A stretch of DNA of 64,000 nt from positions 1-64,000 of the forward strand of contig JACQEP010000016.1 of assembly GCA_016200485.1 (NCBI GenBank), given 5' to 3'. The notes below the pieces were generated by a model that worked only from the letters and a program-made list of their open reading frames with translations, searched no databases and had not been told where the DNA came from. The DNA comes from Gammaproteobacteria bacterium. GTDB taxonomy: Bacteria; Pseudomonadota; Gammaproteobacteria; Tenderiales; Tenderiaceae. This document shows positions 18,136 to 27,200 of the stretch, one piece after another (the stretch's first letter is position 1; each line of letters starts with the position of its first letter). The position numbers were made by a program, and so were the translations under genes.

Positions 18136-21100
18136 ATGAAGAGCGCCCAGCTGAAAGCAGTTTCCGCTGTACCCACCGAAATTACCTATCAAGCCGCATC
18201 CTTTGATATATGGGATAAAAAATACCGCCTCAAGGCCAAAAATGGTGACGTCATCGATGCCGATATCGACGGCACCTATCAGCGCGTCGCCCACGCCCTG
18301 GCCGAGGTAGAAAACACCCAGGAGCTACGCGATTACTGGCATGAGCGTTTCCTGTGGGCGTTGCGCCGTGGCGCGATCCCGGCGGGCCGCATCGTTTCCA
18401 ATGCCGGCGCACTGGAACATAAACCCGCGACCTCGACCATCAACTGCACCGTTTCCGGCACCGTCACCGATTCGATGGATGACATCCTGCAAAAGGTCCA
18501 TGAAGCCGGTCTGACACTGAAGGCAGGTTGCGTCGCGCCCGGTACGCTGGTTTACACCGAGCATGGCTTGGTACCGGCGGAACAGGCCGTGACGGAGAAG
18601 CACAACCAGATTCTGGCCTATGATCGCGATCTCAAGCGTTTCGAGATGCGCCGCATTGAACGGCATCTGACAACACACGTAGCGCACGATGAAAATATCG
18701 AAATCGTCAGCAACGGCGTATCGCTCAAGACCTCAATCAAACATCCGGTACTGGTACATCGCGATGGCAAACTGGTTTACGTGCGCGCCGATGGGGTTCG
18801 CGCCGACGATGCCCTGGTCCACCACACCTTTGATTGGACCGCCGATCATGACCATGCCTTGAGCGCATGGTTCGCCGGCGCCCATCTCGGCGATGGCAGC
18901 GCTTATGCCAGAACGATGAACTACAAATCCTCCCGCCAACAATGGGCCGAAAAGGCCAAGGCCTTCGGCAAACGGCTGACATTCAAGATCCGCGCCGCCG
19001 AGCGTGAAGTGGTGGAGCGTTACGCGGAATTTTTCCATGCCTTCTGCGGCAGCCAGGCCCAAACTGTCGCCGCTACAACCGCTAATAATACGCCGGTATG
19101 GGACTTTACCGTGTCCAGCTTCGAGGCCAGCCGCGCCGCCGAACTGATCGACCATCAGACCGGCAAGAAATCCTCGTCACTGCGGGTGCCGCGCTGGATC
19201 GCATCTCACCCTGAAAAATATTTCCTGCCCTTCCTTGCCGGCCTGATCGACACCGACGGCACCGTAAGCAAGGAACGCGGCTGCGTGACGATCGCCATGC
19301 AAAATGCGCGTTTCGCCGAAGAGCTAAAGGCATTATTGGGATTGTTCGGCGTACACGGCGCGATCACCATGCGCAAACCGCGTGCCCACGACTACCAGGG
19401 CCATATCATCCGCGACAACGGCGGCGCCATGCTAAAGATCAGCGATTCCGCTTTCCTCACCAAGATCGCAGAATTCATGGCTGACAGCGGCAAGAAATCC
19501 CGCATCCGGTGTCATGCCTCACAGGCGGGCCAATACGACCGTTACATCATGCCCGAAACCTTACGCAATGCGTTGCGTGAACTACAAACGACAGTCAATC
19601 ATCAGGAACGGCAAGCATTAGGCTTTTATCACGGTTATCACGAAGCATCCGTCATCAGTCGCGTATGGCTCGACCGCTGGGAAGCGCGCTTCCCGCAATT
19701 AAAAGAATTAATCCTGTTCACCCGCACCTTGCGCCCCGTGGAAGCGATCAACCGCAATCTGGATCTGCCCGAGACGTTCTACGATTTCACCGTTGAACGG
19801 CACAACAATTATCTGGCCGGCAACAACGGTCTGATGGTCATCCACAACTGTGGCATCGGCTATGAATTCTCCACCCTGCGCCCGAAAGGCGCCTTCGTCG
19901 CCGGCGCCGGCGCTTACACCTCGGGCCCGCTGTCGTTCATGGATATCTACGACAAGATGTGTTTCACCGTGTCCAGCGCTGGCGGCCGCCGTGGCGCGCA
20001 AATGGCAACCTTCGATGTCAGCCACCCGGACGTGATGGACTTCATCCGCGCCAAACGTGAAGACGGGCGCCTGCGTCAGTTCAACCTCAGCCTGTTGATC
20101 ACCCAGGAATTCATGGAGGCGGTGAAGAACGACGCGCAATGGCCACTGAGCTTCCCGTTGACCCAGAAAGAAGTGGGACTCGACGGCATTGACCTGACCG
20201 ACGGCGAGAAAGTGGTATGGCGCGATTGGCCGACCAAGGAAAAATACGTCACCAACAGTGAAGGCCTGGTCGCCTGCAAGATTTACAAGACGATTCGCGC
20301 CCGCCGCCTGTGGGACGTGATCATGTCTTCGACTTATGATTACGCCGAACCCGGCTTCATCCTGATCGACAAGGTCAACGAGATGAACAACAATTGGTTC
20401 TGCGAAACCATTCGCGCGACGAATCCTTGCGTAACTGCCGATACCTGGGTACACACCACTCAGGGTCCGCGACAGGTTAGCGATCTCATCGGCCAGCCTT
20501 TCGTGGCATTGGTGAATGGGCAATCGCATGCCAGCGGCGCCGAGGGCTTCTTTAAGACCGCCACCAAACCGGTAGTAAAACTGCAAACCCACGAAGGTTA
20601 CCAACTGCGCCTAACCGCCGATCATCGTGTGCGCCGCGTTATGGAATTTAGCCGTCACACCACTGAAACGGAGTGGTGCGAAGCAGGAAAACTTCAACCC
20701 GGCGACTATGTATTACTCAATGATCACCGCGCTGCTACTGCATGGACTGGTGAGTACAGCTATGAACAGGGTTATTTGCTCGGTCTGCTCATGGGTGATA
20801 GCACGCTCAAAACCGATAAAGCAGTCTTGTCCGTATGGAAACCGGCAGCTGTGGCCAACGGTGTTAGTGAACAATTGAGTGAGGGCCCACTGGCCGTGAT
20901 GGCTGAGGCACTGCGTGCTGCACAAACATTGCCGCATCGCAGCGATTTCAACGGCTGGCAAGAAATCAGCGGGCGCAATGAATACCGTCTAAGTCTGGGC
21001 GCGCTTACACAACTCGCCGAAGAAGTCGGTATGCGGCCAGGCGACAAGCGCATCACTCCAGCCCTGGAACAAGCCTCCAGCGAATGCTACCGCGGTTTCC

Positions 21101-22740
21101 TGAAAGGCTTCTTCGATACCGACGGCTCAGTGCAAGGATCGCAAACCAAAGGGGTCAGCGTGCGCCTGGCTCAATCCGATCTGCCGCGACTTGAATCTGC
21201 GCAACGCATGTTGCTGCGCCTGGGCATTGCCTCCAAGCTCTATAAGAATCGTCGCACAGGGGGCGGCAGCCTCCTACCCGATGGCAAAGGCGGCTCTGCG
21301 GAATATCAGACGCAACCACAGCACGAACTCGTCATCAGCGGCGAAAACCTGCTCCAGTTCCAGCAGCTGGTTGGCTTTGCCGATACCAGCAAAGCCTCGC
21401 GCCTGGAGCAATTGCTGGGCAGTTACAAGCGTTTGCTGAATCGCGAACGTTTTGTTGCTCGCGTCGAAAGCACTATCGCTGACGGCGTTGTCGATGTGTA
21501 TGACGTACAAGTCCCCGGTATCAATACCTTTGATGCGAATGGATTGCATGCCCACAATTGTGGCGAACAGCCATTACCGGCTTACGGCTCCTGTCTGCTT
21601 GGCTCGATCAACCTGACCAAGTTCGCGCGCGATCCATTCACCGACAAGGCACGTTTCGATTGGGATGAATTCCGCGAAGTGGTTGCCGTGTTCACCCGCA
21701 TGCTGGACAACGTTGTTGAAATCAACGGCCTGCCGCTCGAAGGTCAGCGCAATGAAATCATGCGCAAGCGCCGTCATGGCATGGGCTATCTCGGCCTCGG
21801 CTCCACCGTCACCATGCTGCGCATGCAATACGGCGATCGCGAATCGGTGCAATTCACCGAGCGCGTCACCCGCGAACTGGCGGTACAAGGCTGGCGCACG
21901 GCGCTGGATCTGGCCAAGGAAAAAGGCCCGGCACCGATCATGGACGAAGAGTTCACCGTCGATGCCGACATGCTGCGCAAACAGCCACAGATGAAGCGCG
22001 ATGGTTATAAGATCGGCGACAAGGTTAAGGGCAAGGTGTTGCACGCCAAATACAGCAATTACATGCAACGCATCGCCGAAGCCGATCCGGATCTGGTCAA
22101 CGAACTGGAAAAAGTGGGCGCCCGCTTTACCCATCACAGTTCGATTGCACCGACCGGCACCATCTCGCTGTCACTGGCCAACAACGCCAGCAACGGCATT
22201 GAGCCTTCATTCGCGCATCAATATTCGCGCAACGTGATTCGTGAAGGTAAAAAATCCAAGGAAAAGGTCGACGTCTACTCCTATGAATTGTTAGCCTACC
22301 GCGAACTGGTCAACACCAAAGCCTCGCCTTACAGCGAAGAAGCGGACGCGAAGCTGCCAGACTATTTCATCACTGCCGACGACATCAAACCCAAGGCTCA
22401 CGTTGATATTCAGGCCGCGGCGCAGAAATGGATCGATTCCTCGATCTCCAAAACCGCCAACGTGCCGACCGACTTCGCCTATGACGATTTCAAAGACATT
22501 TACCTCTACGCCTACGAACAAGGCTTGAAAGGCTGCACCACCTTCCGCTTCAATCCCGAGGCGTTCCAGGGCGTGCTGGTGAAAGATAAAGATCTGGAAA
22601 ATACTCTTTATCGCTTCACGCTTGATGACGGCGCGACCATTGAGGTCAAGGGCAATGAAGAGATCGAATACGACGGCGAAATCCACTCCGCCGCCAATCT
22701 CTACGACGCCCTCAAGGAAGGCTATTACGGCAAATTCTAA
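18136..22740 (+). CDS. nrdJ: Class II (B12-dependent) ribonucleotide reductase, large part NrdJa, with two inteins
   Basis: A 1534-residue precursor from the ATG at 18136, where GGGAG lies ten bases upstream; in-frame TTG 18091 and ATG 18112 are alternatives. Removing the two inteins (440 and 377 residues) leaves about 717 residues, the size of P. aeruginosa NrdJa. Extein landmarks are the redox Cys in STINCTVSGTVTDS, GCGIGYEFSTLRP, NPCGEQPLPAYGSCLLGSINL with the thiyl-radical Cys, and SIAPTGTISL. The enzyme makes deoxyribonucleotides using adenosylcobalamin, independent of oxygen. Both inteins interrupt core catalytic motifs, so activity depends on splicing. The C-terminal redox part is encoded separately at 22799. 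NrdR-like boxes, a DnaA box and a leader hairpin lie upstream. Confidence 0.93.
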   Translation: MKSAQLKAVSAVPTEITYQAASFDIWDKKYRLKAKNGDVIDADIDGTYQRVAHALAEVENTQELRDYWHERFLWALRRGAIPAGRIVSNAGALEHKPATSTINCTVSGTVTDSMDDILQKVHEAGLTLKAGCVAPGTLVYTEHGLVPAEQAVTEKHNQILAYDRDLKRFEMRRIERHLTTHVAHDENIEIVSNGVSLKTSIKHPVLVHRDGKLVYVRADGVRADDALVHHTFDWTADHDHALSAWFAGAHLGDGSAYARTMNYKSSRQQWAEKAKAFGKRLTFKIRAAEREVVERYAEFFHAFCGSQAQTVAATTANNTPVWDFTVSSFEASRAAELIDHQTGKKSSSLRVPRWIASHPEKYFLPFLAGLIDTDGTVSKERGCVTIAMQNARFAEELKALLGLFGVHGAITMRKPRAHDYQGHIIRDNGGAMLKISDSAFLTKIAEFMADSGKKSRIRCHASQAGQYDRYIMPETLRNALRELQTTVNHQERQALGFYHGYHEASVISRVWLDRWEARFPQLKELILFTRTLRPVEAINRNLDLPETFYDFTVERHNNYLAGNNGLMVIHNCGIGYEFSTLRPKGAFVAGAGAYTSGPLSFMDIYDKMCFTVSSAGGRRGAQMATFDVSHPDVMDFIRAKREDGRLRQFNLSLLITQEFMEAVKNDAQWPLSFPLTQKEVGLDGIDLTDGEKVVWRDWPTKEKYVTNSEGLVACKIYKTIRARRLWDVIMSSTYDYAEPGFILIDKVNEMNNNWFCETIRATNPCVTADTWVHTTQGPRQVSDLIGQPFVALVNGQSHASGAEGFFKTATKPVVKLQTHEGYQLRLTADHRVRRVMEFSRHTTETEWCEAGKLQPGDYVLLNDHRAATAWTGEYSYEQGYLLGLLMGDSTLKTDKAVLSVWKPAAVANGVSEQLSEGPLAVMAEALRAAQTLPHRSDFNGWQEISGRNEYRLSLGALTQLAEEVGMRPGDKRITPALEQASSECYRGFLKGFFDTDGSVQGSQTKGVSVRLAQSDLPRLESAQRMLLRLGIASKLYKNRRTGGGSLLPDGKGGSAEYQTQPQHELVISGENLLQFQQLVGFADTSKASRLEQLLGSYKRLLNRERFVARVESTIADGVVDVYDVQVPGINTFDANGLHAHNCGEQPLPAYGSCLLGSINLTKFARDPFTDKARFDWDEFREVVAVFTRMLDNVVEINGLPLEGQRNEIMRKRRHGMGYLGLGSTVTMLRMQYGDRESVQFTERVTRELAVQGWRTALDLAKEKGPAPIMDEEFTVDADMLRKQPQMKRDGYKIGDKVKGKVLHAKYSNYMQRIAEADPDLVNELEKVGARFTHHSSIAPTGTISLSLANNASNGIEPSFAHQYSRNVIREGKKSKEKVDVYSYELLAYRELVNTKASPYSEEADAKLPDYFITADDIKPKAHVDIQAAAQKWIDSSISKTANVPTDFAYDDFKDIYLYAYEQGLKGCTTFRFNPEAFQGVLVKDKDLENTLYRFTLDDGATIEVKGNEEIEYDGEIHSAANLYDALKEGYYGKF
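18529..19848 (+). other. Intein 1 (LAGLIDADG) in NrdJa
   Basis: A 440-residue in-frame insertion between LKAG and CGIGYEF. It begins with Cys1 (CVAPGTLVYTEHG, block A), has block B at SLKTSIKHPVLV, and ends with blocks F/G FYDFTVERHNNYLAG...VIHN followed by Cys+1. Two dodecapeptide motifs, WFAGAHLGDGSA and LPFLAGLIDTDGTV, mark a homing endonuclease with acidic residues kept in both. It therefore looks able both to splice and to home. Confidence 0.92.
20428..21558 (+). other. Intein 2 (LAGLIDADG) in NrdJa at the radical-Cys motif
   Basis: A 377-residue insertion splitting NP|CGEQPL, so the Cys+1 splice nucleophile is the catalytic thiyl-radical Cys itself. Block A is CVTADTWVHTTQG, block B LRLTADHRV, and blocks F/G VYDVQVPGINTFDANGLHAHN. 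Endonuclease motifs are YLLGLLMGDSTL and FLKGFFDTDGSV. It shows little evident similarity to intein 1, so it is a separate acquisition rather than a duplication. Confidence 0.92.
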
Positions 22741-22742
22741 AT

Positions 22743-22778
22743 GTAGGGTGGGTTAGCGCGTCAACGCGTAACCCGCCG
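22743..22778. repeat. REP-like inverted repeat between nrdJa and nrdJb
   Basis: GTAGGGTGGGTTAGCGCG ... CGCGTAACCCGCC forms a hairpin in the 58-bp gap. It is a divergent member of the GTAGGTCGGGTTAGCG family that flanks the RAYT transposase at 61 kb. Confidence 0.6.
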
Positions 22779-22798
22779 AAACTTGCGGAGCAACAAAC

Positions 22799-23488
22799 AT
22801 GGCTACCAAAATCACCAAAAAGATCACCGGCTACAACGTGGTCAAAAATGAACCCAAGGCCGAAGCGCCGAAGGTAGAAGCGCCTGTCGATAACGTGATC
22901 CATATGCACGAGAAAGTCGAGCGTCCGGACATGCTGATCGGCTCGACCTACAAGATCAAGACGCCGCTGTCGGAACACTCGCTCTACGTCACGATCAACG
23001 ACATCATCCTCAATCCGGGCACCGAACACGAACTGCGCCGCCCCTTCGAAATCTTCATCAACTCGAAAAACATGGATCACTTCCAGTGGATTGTGGCGCT
23101 GACGCGCATCATCTCCGCCGTCTTCCGCAAGGGCGGCGATGTCACCTTCCTCGTCGACGAAATGCGCTCCGTCTTCGATCCGCGCGGCGGTTATTTCAAA
23201 CGTGGTGGCAAATTCATGCCCTCGCTGGTCGCCGAAATCGGTGACGCCATCGAATCGCATCTGCGCATGATCGGCCTGATCAAGACCGAAGAGCTCGACA
23301 TTCATCAAAAGAAACTGATCGATGAGAAACGGCAGCAGTATGACAGCTCATTGAAACAAGCTGAAACCAGCAGCCCCAGCGACTTTCCCGATGGCGCCAC
23401 CCTCTGCGGCAAATGCCAGACCAAAGCCATGATCAAAATGGACGGCTGCATGACCTGCCTCAACTGCGGCGACTCCAAATGCGGCTAA
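22799..23488 (+). CDS. Class II ribonucleotide reductase C-terminal subunit NrdJb (TSCPD domain)
   Basis: 229 residues. A TSCPD-type domain occupies about 55-170 (YVTINDIILNPGTEHELRRPFEIFINS), and the tail has cysteine pairs CGKC and CMTCLNCGDSKCG. The split into NrdJa plus a NrdJb of this size matches P. aeruginosa, where NrdJb is required for activity; the C-terminal cysteines probably reduce the active-site disulfide. It starts at ATG 22799 after GGAG and is cotranscribed with nrdJa. Confidence 0.88.
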   Translation: MATKITKKITGYNVVKNEPKAEAPKVEAPVDNVIHMHEKVERPDMLIGSTYKIKTPLSEHSLYVTINDIILNPGTEHELRRPFEIFINSKNMDHFQWIVALTRIISAVFRKGGDVTFLVDEMRSVFDPRGGYFKRGGKFMPSLVAEIGDAIESHLRMIGLIKTEELDIHQKKLIDEKRQQYDSSLKQAETSSPSDFPDGATLCGKCQTKAMIKMDGCMTCLNCGDSKCG

Positions 23489-23700
23489 CCCCCGTCACAT
23501 CCACAGACGAACCCGTCGCCGGCGCATGGTACCTCAGCCCCGCCGGCAAGTTCATTCGCGTCTGGGCATTGGTGCATGGCAATTTTGGCACTCGTGTTGT
23601 GCTTAGCCCGTTGGGTGGCAAGCGTAGGATTGTGGATTTGGCGCAATGGGATACGTTGAGTTTGGAACGGTATCCGTTGGTTAGGCGGAGGGTGGGGTGA
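23479..23700 (+). CDS. Small hypothetical protein overlapping the nrdJb end
   Basis: 73 residues from ATG 23479, which overlaps the last ten bases of nrdJb in another frame (ATGCGGCTAA), suggesting translational coupling. The sequence (EPVAGAWYLSPAGKFIRVWA...SPLGGKRRIVDLAQWD) looks like a small beta-rich domain. No family is recognised, and there is no signal peptide. Confidence 0.55.
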   Translation: MRLTPVTSTDEPVAGAWYLSPAGKFIRVWALVHGNFGTRVVLSPLGGKRRIVDLAQWDTLSLERYPLVRRRVG

Positions 23701-23785
23701 TTTAGATACGCCACACAAATTTAATGTGAACCATTTCGTCTTTGCATTGCCCAATTTAAGTTTGGCGAAGAAGGAGAAAAAAGCC

Positions 23786-23980
23786 ATGAGTGACAAGCAC
23801 GAAGGGGGAATCACTATCGAACCAAACGGGAAGCCTCACAAAGCAAGGTACCGAATCAAAAAAGGAATGATCACCTTATCCTATGGATGCAACATCAAGA
23901 CCACTCAACTTGGACTATTACCGCCAGAAACGCTTGCGCACACCCTTCTCGCGGAAATGTTAACCAAAAGCGCATCGTAG
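23786..23980 (+). CDS. Small hypothetical protein
   Basis: 64 residues, beginning MSDKHEGGITIEPNG. Start ATG 23786 is chosen for the AAGGAG seven to ten bases upstream; the longer open frame has no such site. It is basic in the middle (KARYRIKKGMITLSYGC) with an acidic, helical C-terminus. I recognise no family. It is one of several small monocistronic genes in this islet. Confidence 0.55.
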   Translation: MSDKHEGGITIEPNGKPHKARYRIKKGMITLSYGCNIKTTQLGLLPPETLAHTLLAEMLTKSAS

Positions 23981-24035
23981 CAACACCCCGCCATCACTTG
24001 CATTACAAGCTCTTCGCGATACATAGGGAGAAATC

Positions 24036-24251
24036 ATGTCCGCAACAATTTGGTATCGAAAACCTGATAACTCCGTGGGTAGCGAGCTACACGCTAGCCC
24101 GGAAAACGCTACACAATCCTTAAGCAAGGCCTTAGAGAATGACAAAAATAGAGGTTATAAAATCTTTGAGAATTTCGTAGAGGGTACGACACATTACATC
24201 ACCAAAGATATGAATGATCGTTTTATTATTGAGCGCTGGATCAGTGATTAG
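24036..24251 (+). CDS. Small hypothetical protein
   Basis: 71 residues (MSATIWYRKPDNSVG ... DMNDRFIIERWISD), preceded by AGGGAGAAATC. Its composition is polar and soluble. No family is recognised. A REP-type inverted pair begins right after its stop codon. Confidence 0.55.
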   Translation: MSATIWYRKPDNSVGSELHASPENATQSLSKALENDKNRGYKIFENFVEGTTHYITKDMNDRFIIERWISD

Positions 24252-24253
24252 CC

Positions 24254-24349
24254 GTAGGTCGGGTTAGGCGCGCCTTTTGCGCCGTAACCCGACTATAGCG
24301 CATATCGAACATCGCAAACGTCGGGTTACGCTGCGCTAACCCGACCTAC
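24254..24349. repeat. Pair of REP-like inverted repeats (BIME-like)
   Basis: Two hairpins, 24254-24293 (GTAGGTCGGGTTAGGCG ... GTAACCCGAC) and 24319-24349 (CGTCGGGTTACGC ... GCTAACCCGACCTAC), stand in opposite orientation. They match the ends that flank the RAYT gene at 60988-61639. Related fragments lie at 26606-26622 and 27201-27233. Confidence 0.75.
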
Positions 24350-24360
24350 ACTAAATGAAT

Positions 24361-24404
24361 TTTTTTGCGTTCATTCGCGTTTATTTGCGGACTATCTTTC
24401 AATC
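24361..24404. repeat. Short AT-rich intergenic repeat (TTGCGTTCATTCGCGTTTAT)
   Basis: The sequence TTGCGTTCATTCGCGTTTAT, continued by TTGCGGACTAT and TTTCAATCACCGC, recurs almost unchanged at about 27243-27289. A shorter form (TTTGCGTTTATTCGCGGAC) lies at about 34154-34172, next to the intact metallopeptidase gene. It seems to travel with the metallopeptidase fragment. Confidence 0.55.
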
Positions 24405-24660
24405 ACCGCCCACGCCACAAATACATCCAGCGCCAGACATTGAGCAGGCTCGATAACGATGCCGCCAAATAGGTGAGCGCCGCCGCACTCAACACCTGTC
24501 GCGCTGCATTTTGATCTTTATCATCGACATATTGCCCGGCGCGCAATAACGGCAAAGCACGATTGAAGCTGGCATCCAGCTCCACCGGCAACGTCACCAG
24601 ATGCACCAACACCGACAACGCCATACTCATCAATCCCAACACAAACATCAGCCCGCGTAG
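24403..24660 (-). pseudogene. 3' fragment of a zinc metallopeptidase gene
   Basis: The translated C-terminal 85 residues (SMALSVLVHLVTLPVELDAS...LLNVWRWMYLWRGR) are nearly identical to the C-terminus of the intact metallopeptidase at 33401-34090. The part upstream of about 24660 is replaced by repeat-like sequence (GTAGGGCGCAATAGCG), and the HEVGH active site is absent. This is a truncated duplicate, not a functional peptidase. Confidence 0.8.
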
Positions 24661-24921
24661 GGCGCAATAGCGTAGCGCATTGCGCCGAATGTGACCTAGC
24701 CGCTCATCCTCTCCACCCCAGTTCTTTTCCATCCGGCGCATAACGCGGCTACACCTCATGCGCCCTACATGTTAAATATTTTCGCATTGATTTGCGTTTT
24801 TCATGGATTACCCTACCTAAATAGCCATCGCCAAAATTGCAAAACGGTCGGAAATCGCCTACCTTGATTACTTGTTGTGCGGCGGAAGAACATTCGACAA
24901 CTCTCCTATGGATGCAACAAC

Positions 24922-25473
24922 ATGGCGCAACGATATTCAGAAATATCAGATAAGCTGAAACAGTTTATCGAGAATCAAAAAATATTTTTTGTGGGCACCG
25001 CAACTGCGGACAGCAGGGTAAATATTTCCCCAAAAGGGATGGATTCCTTAAGAGTTCTTGGCAAGAACCGCGTCGCATGGCTAAACGTAACGGGCAGTGG
25101 CAATGAAACGGCTGCTCATACCCAGGAAAACCCTCGATTGACCATCATGTTTGCCGCTTTCGAAGGCGACCCTATGATCTTGCGTCTTTATGGAAATGCT
25201 AAGGTAATCCATAAGCATGATCCAGAATGGAATGAGCTATTTTCTTTCTTCAATCCAATTCCTGGTGCACGGCAGATTTTCGACCTTGCGGTTGACCTTG
25301 TTCAAACCTCTTGCGGCATGGCTGTACCGTTTTTTGATTACGCTGGAGAAAGGGAACAGCTAAGAAACTGGGCGATTAAAAAAGGTGAAGAAGGTCTAAA
25401 GATGTATTGGCAAGAAAAGAATCAAGTAAGCCTTGATGGCAAACCAACGAATATTATGGGAAAAGATGCCTAA
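24922..25473 (+). CDS. Pyridoxamine 5'-phosphate oxidase family (FMN-binding split barrel) protein
   Basis: 183 residues from ATG 24922. The N-terminal part FFVGTATADSRVNISPKGMDSLRVL and the following FEGDPMILRLYGNAKV are typical of the PNPOx-like flavin-binding split barrel. Members use FMN, heme or F420 and often reduce or detoxify small molecules; the substrate is unknown. It is monocistronic. Coding density is low and composition more AT-rich than in the flanking housekeeping genes, in line with an accessory islet. Confidence 0.8.
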   Translation: MAQRYSEISDKLKQFIENQKIFFVGTATADSRVNISPKGMDSLRVLGKNRVAWLNVTGSGNETAAHTQENPRLTIMFAAFEGDPMILRLYGNAKVIHKHDPEWNELFSFFNPIPGARQIFDLAVDLVQTSCGMAVPFFDYAGEREQLRNWAIKKGEEGLKMYWQEKNQVSLDGKPTNIMGKDA

Positions 25474-25546
25474 AACACATCCAATGGGCGCCAAAAAGCA
25501 GCCCCCATCGTTCCTCGACACGCAGCAAGCGCACCACTCCTGAGCA

Positions 25547-26047
25547 ATGATTACCTTAAGAGACTATGCGATAACTGACGCAGATCGACTTGTCGATCTT
25601 GCCAATAATGAAAACGTTTCCAGATATCTGATCTATACGTTCCCCTATCCATACACAAAACAGGAGGCGACATGGTGGATAGAAACAGGATCAAAGGCAA
25701 ATAACTCGGTAACAAAGGTTATTGAGTATCGAGGCGACTTTGTCGGCACCATAGGAATCACGCCACAAACTGGCTGGAAAAGCCACTCGGCGGAGATTGG
25801 TTACTGGCTAGGCGAGGAGTATTGGGGCAAGGGTATCGCCACCGAGGCGATACGCATCATGAGCGATCTCGCTTTTTCAGACATGAATTACAAAAAGCTA
25901 TTCGCCCCCGTTCTTGGCCCAAACAAAACTTCAATGCGGACGCTTGAAAAGAATGGTTATGTGCTGGAAGGCGTTTTTAAAGACGAGGCCTTTAAGAGCG
26001 GGCAATATTTTGATGTATCTTACTATGCCAAGTATTTCTCAAAATGA
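25547..26047 (+). CDS. GNAT N-acetyltransferase (RimJ/RimL-like)
   Basis: 166 residues. A GNAT fold with acetyl-CoA-binding pattern GYWLGEEYWGKGIATEAIRI (about 88-107) and C-terminal NKTSMRTLEKNGYVLEGVFKDEAF, characteristic of RimJ/RimL/Acetyltransf_3 proteins that acetylate protein N-termini or small amines. Its stop overlaps the possible first ATG of the next GNAT gene, so the two are likely cotranscribed. Confidence 0.85.
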   Translation: MITLRDYAITDADRLVDLANNENVSRYLIYTFPYPYTKQEATWWIETGSKANNSVTKVIEYRGDFVGTIGITPQTGWKSHSAEIGYWLGEEYWGKGIATEAIRIMSDLAFSDMNYKKLFAPVLGPNKTSMRTLEKNGYVLEGVFKDEAFKSGQYFDVSYYAKYFSK

Positions 26048-26079
26048 GATACTTGAGGCGAACATTCAAAAGACTTCAA

Positions 26080-26544
26080 ATGAAGATTGCCTATCTTGCC
26101 GACCATCAAAATGTAATACCTACCCTTTCAGATTGGTTCTTTCGGGAGTGGGCGTATTTACATCCTGATCGAACAGAAGATGATGTCACTAAATTGATAT
26201 CCAAAAGAACCAACAAAGATAGAATTCCACTGGCTTTGGTGGCGTTTGAGGGAGATGAATTAGTAGGCACCGTCTGTCTCAAGATCAACGATATGGATAC
26301 CAAACCAGAATTGACTCCATGGCTTGCGGGACTTTATGTGAAAGAATCATGGAGAAGCAAGGGTGTTGGTTCTACACTAGTAAAAGCCATTGAGGAGAAG
26401 GCGCTTGATCTTGGCGTAAATCACCTTTTTCTCTACACGCCAGCATCTGAACATTTTTATGCACGGCTAGGATGGTGTGTAATGGGTCGAGAAAATTACC
26501 ATAATATTCCAGTCACAGTCATGGAAAAGACAATTGTTCTCTAG
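26080..26544 (+). CDS. GNAT N-acetyltransferase
   Basis: 154 residues from ATG 26080 (MKIAYLADHQNVIPTLSDWF), a start that fits related proteins; an in-frame ATG at 26044 overlaps the previous stop. The acetyl-CoA loop is SWRSKGVGSTLVKAIEEKA, followed by HLFLYTPASEHFYARLGW. The substrate is unknown. It forms a tandem of two unrelated-looking GNATs with the gene before it. Confidence 0.83.
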   Translation: MKIAYLADHQNVIPTLSDWFFREWAYLHPDRTEDDVTKLISKRTNKDRIPLALVAFEGDELVGTVCLKINDMDTKPELTPWLAGLYVKESWRSKGVGSTLVKAIEEKALDLGVNHLFLYTPASEHFYARLGWCVMGRENYHNIPVTVMEKTIVL

Positions 26545-26640
26545 CAACGGCATTATGGGAGGGGCTCTCAAATACACCGCGCTCCGTGATCGCCAGCCCA
26601 CTGTGCGCAACCCGACCTATGACAGCTCAAAGGAATTCTC

Positions 26641-27189
26641 ATGGCCACGAAATGTTCGGTATTTATCGCAACCAGTTTGGATGGCTTTATCGCCAGAAAG
26701 AATGGTGATCTCGATTGGTTGCCGGGCAGTGATGGCGAAATGGGAAGCGAAGATTACGGCTTTAACGAGTTCTTCACGTCCGTTGATACTCTTGTCATGG
26801 GGTACACTACATATAATTTAGCGCTGACATTCAACGAATGGCCGTATCACGGCAAGCACGTTGTCGTGCTGAGCAGCAACTTCCCAAAAACACCAAAAAA
26901 GTTGGCAGCGAGCGTAGAAGGCTCTTCGATGCCGCCCAAAGAACTGATTCAACGATTGGCTACATCGGGCGCCGCACATATTTATGTTGACGGTGGAAAA
27001 ACAATCCAGGGTTTCCTGCGGGCCGATTTGATTCAGGGAATGACGATCACTAGAATCCCTGTCCTAATCGGCGAGGGACTCCCGCTTTTTGGACCCTTAC
27101 CCCATGACATCAAACTCCAACATCTCTACACAAAAGATTTTGAGAGCGGGTTTGTGCAAAGTAAATACAAAATTGTAAATCCTGCATAA
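26641..27189 (+). CDS. Dihydrofolate reductase-like (RibD C-terminal) protein
   Basis: 182 residues. FIATSLDGFIARKNGDLDWLPG at the N-terminus and VLIGEGLPLFGPL near the end mark the RibD-C/DHFR-like reductase family, NADPH-dependent enzymes distinct from FolA. The pteridine or other substrate is not known. The upstream sequence contains a REP fragment (26606-26622) and a start without strong Shine-Dalgarno. Confidence 0.85.
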   Translation: MATKCSVFIATSLDGFIARKNGDLDWLPGSDGEMGSEDYGFNEFFTSVDTLVMGYTTYNLALTFNEWPYHGKHVVVLSSNFPKTPKKLAASVEGSSMPPKELIQRLATSGAAHIYVDGGKTIQGFLRADLIQGMTITRIPVLIGEGLPLFGPLPHDIKLQHLYTKDFESGFVQSKYKIVNPA

Positions 27190-27200
27190 TCAGTCATAAA

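Noticed and set aside
19708-20604. Antisense open frame of about 300 codons within nrdJ
   Set aside because: It lies wholly opposite conserved reductase sequence and has no family resemblance; it is a shadow frame.
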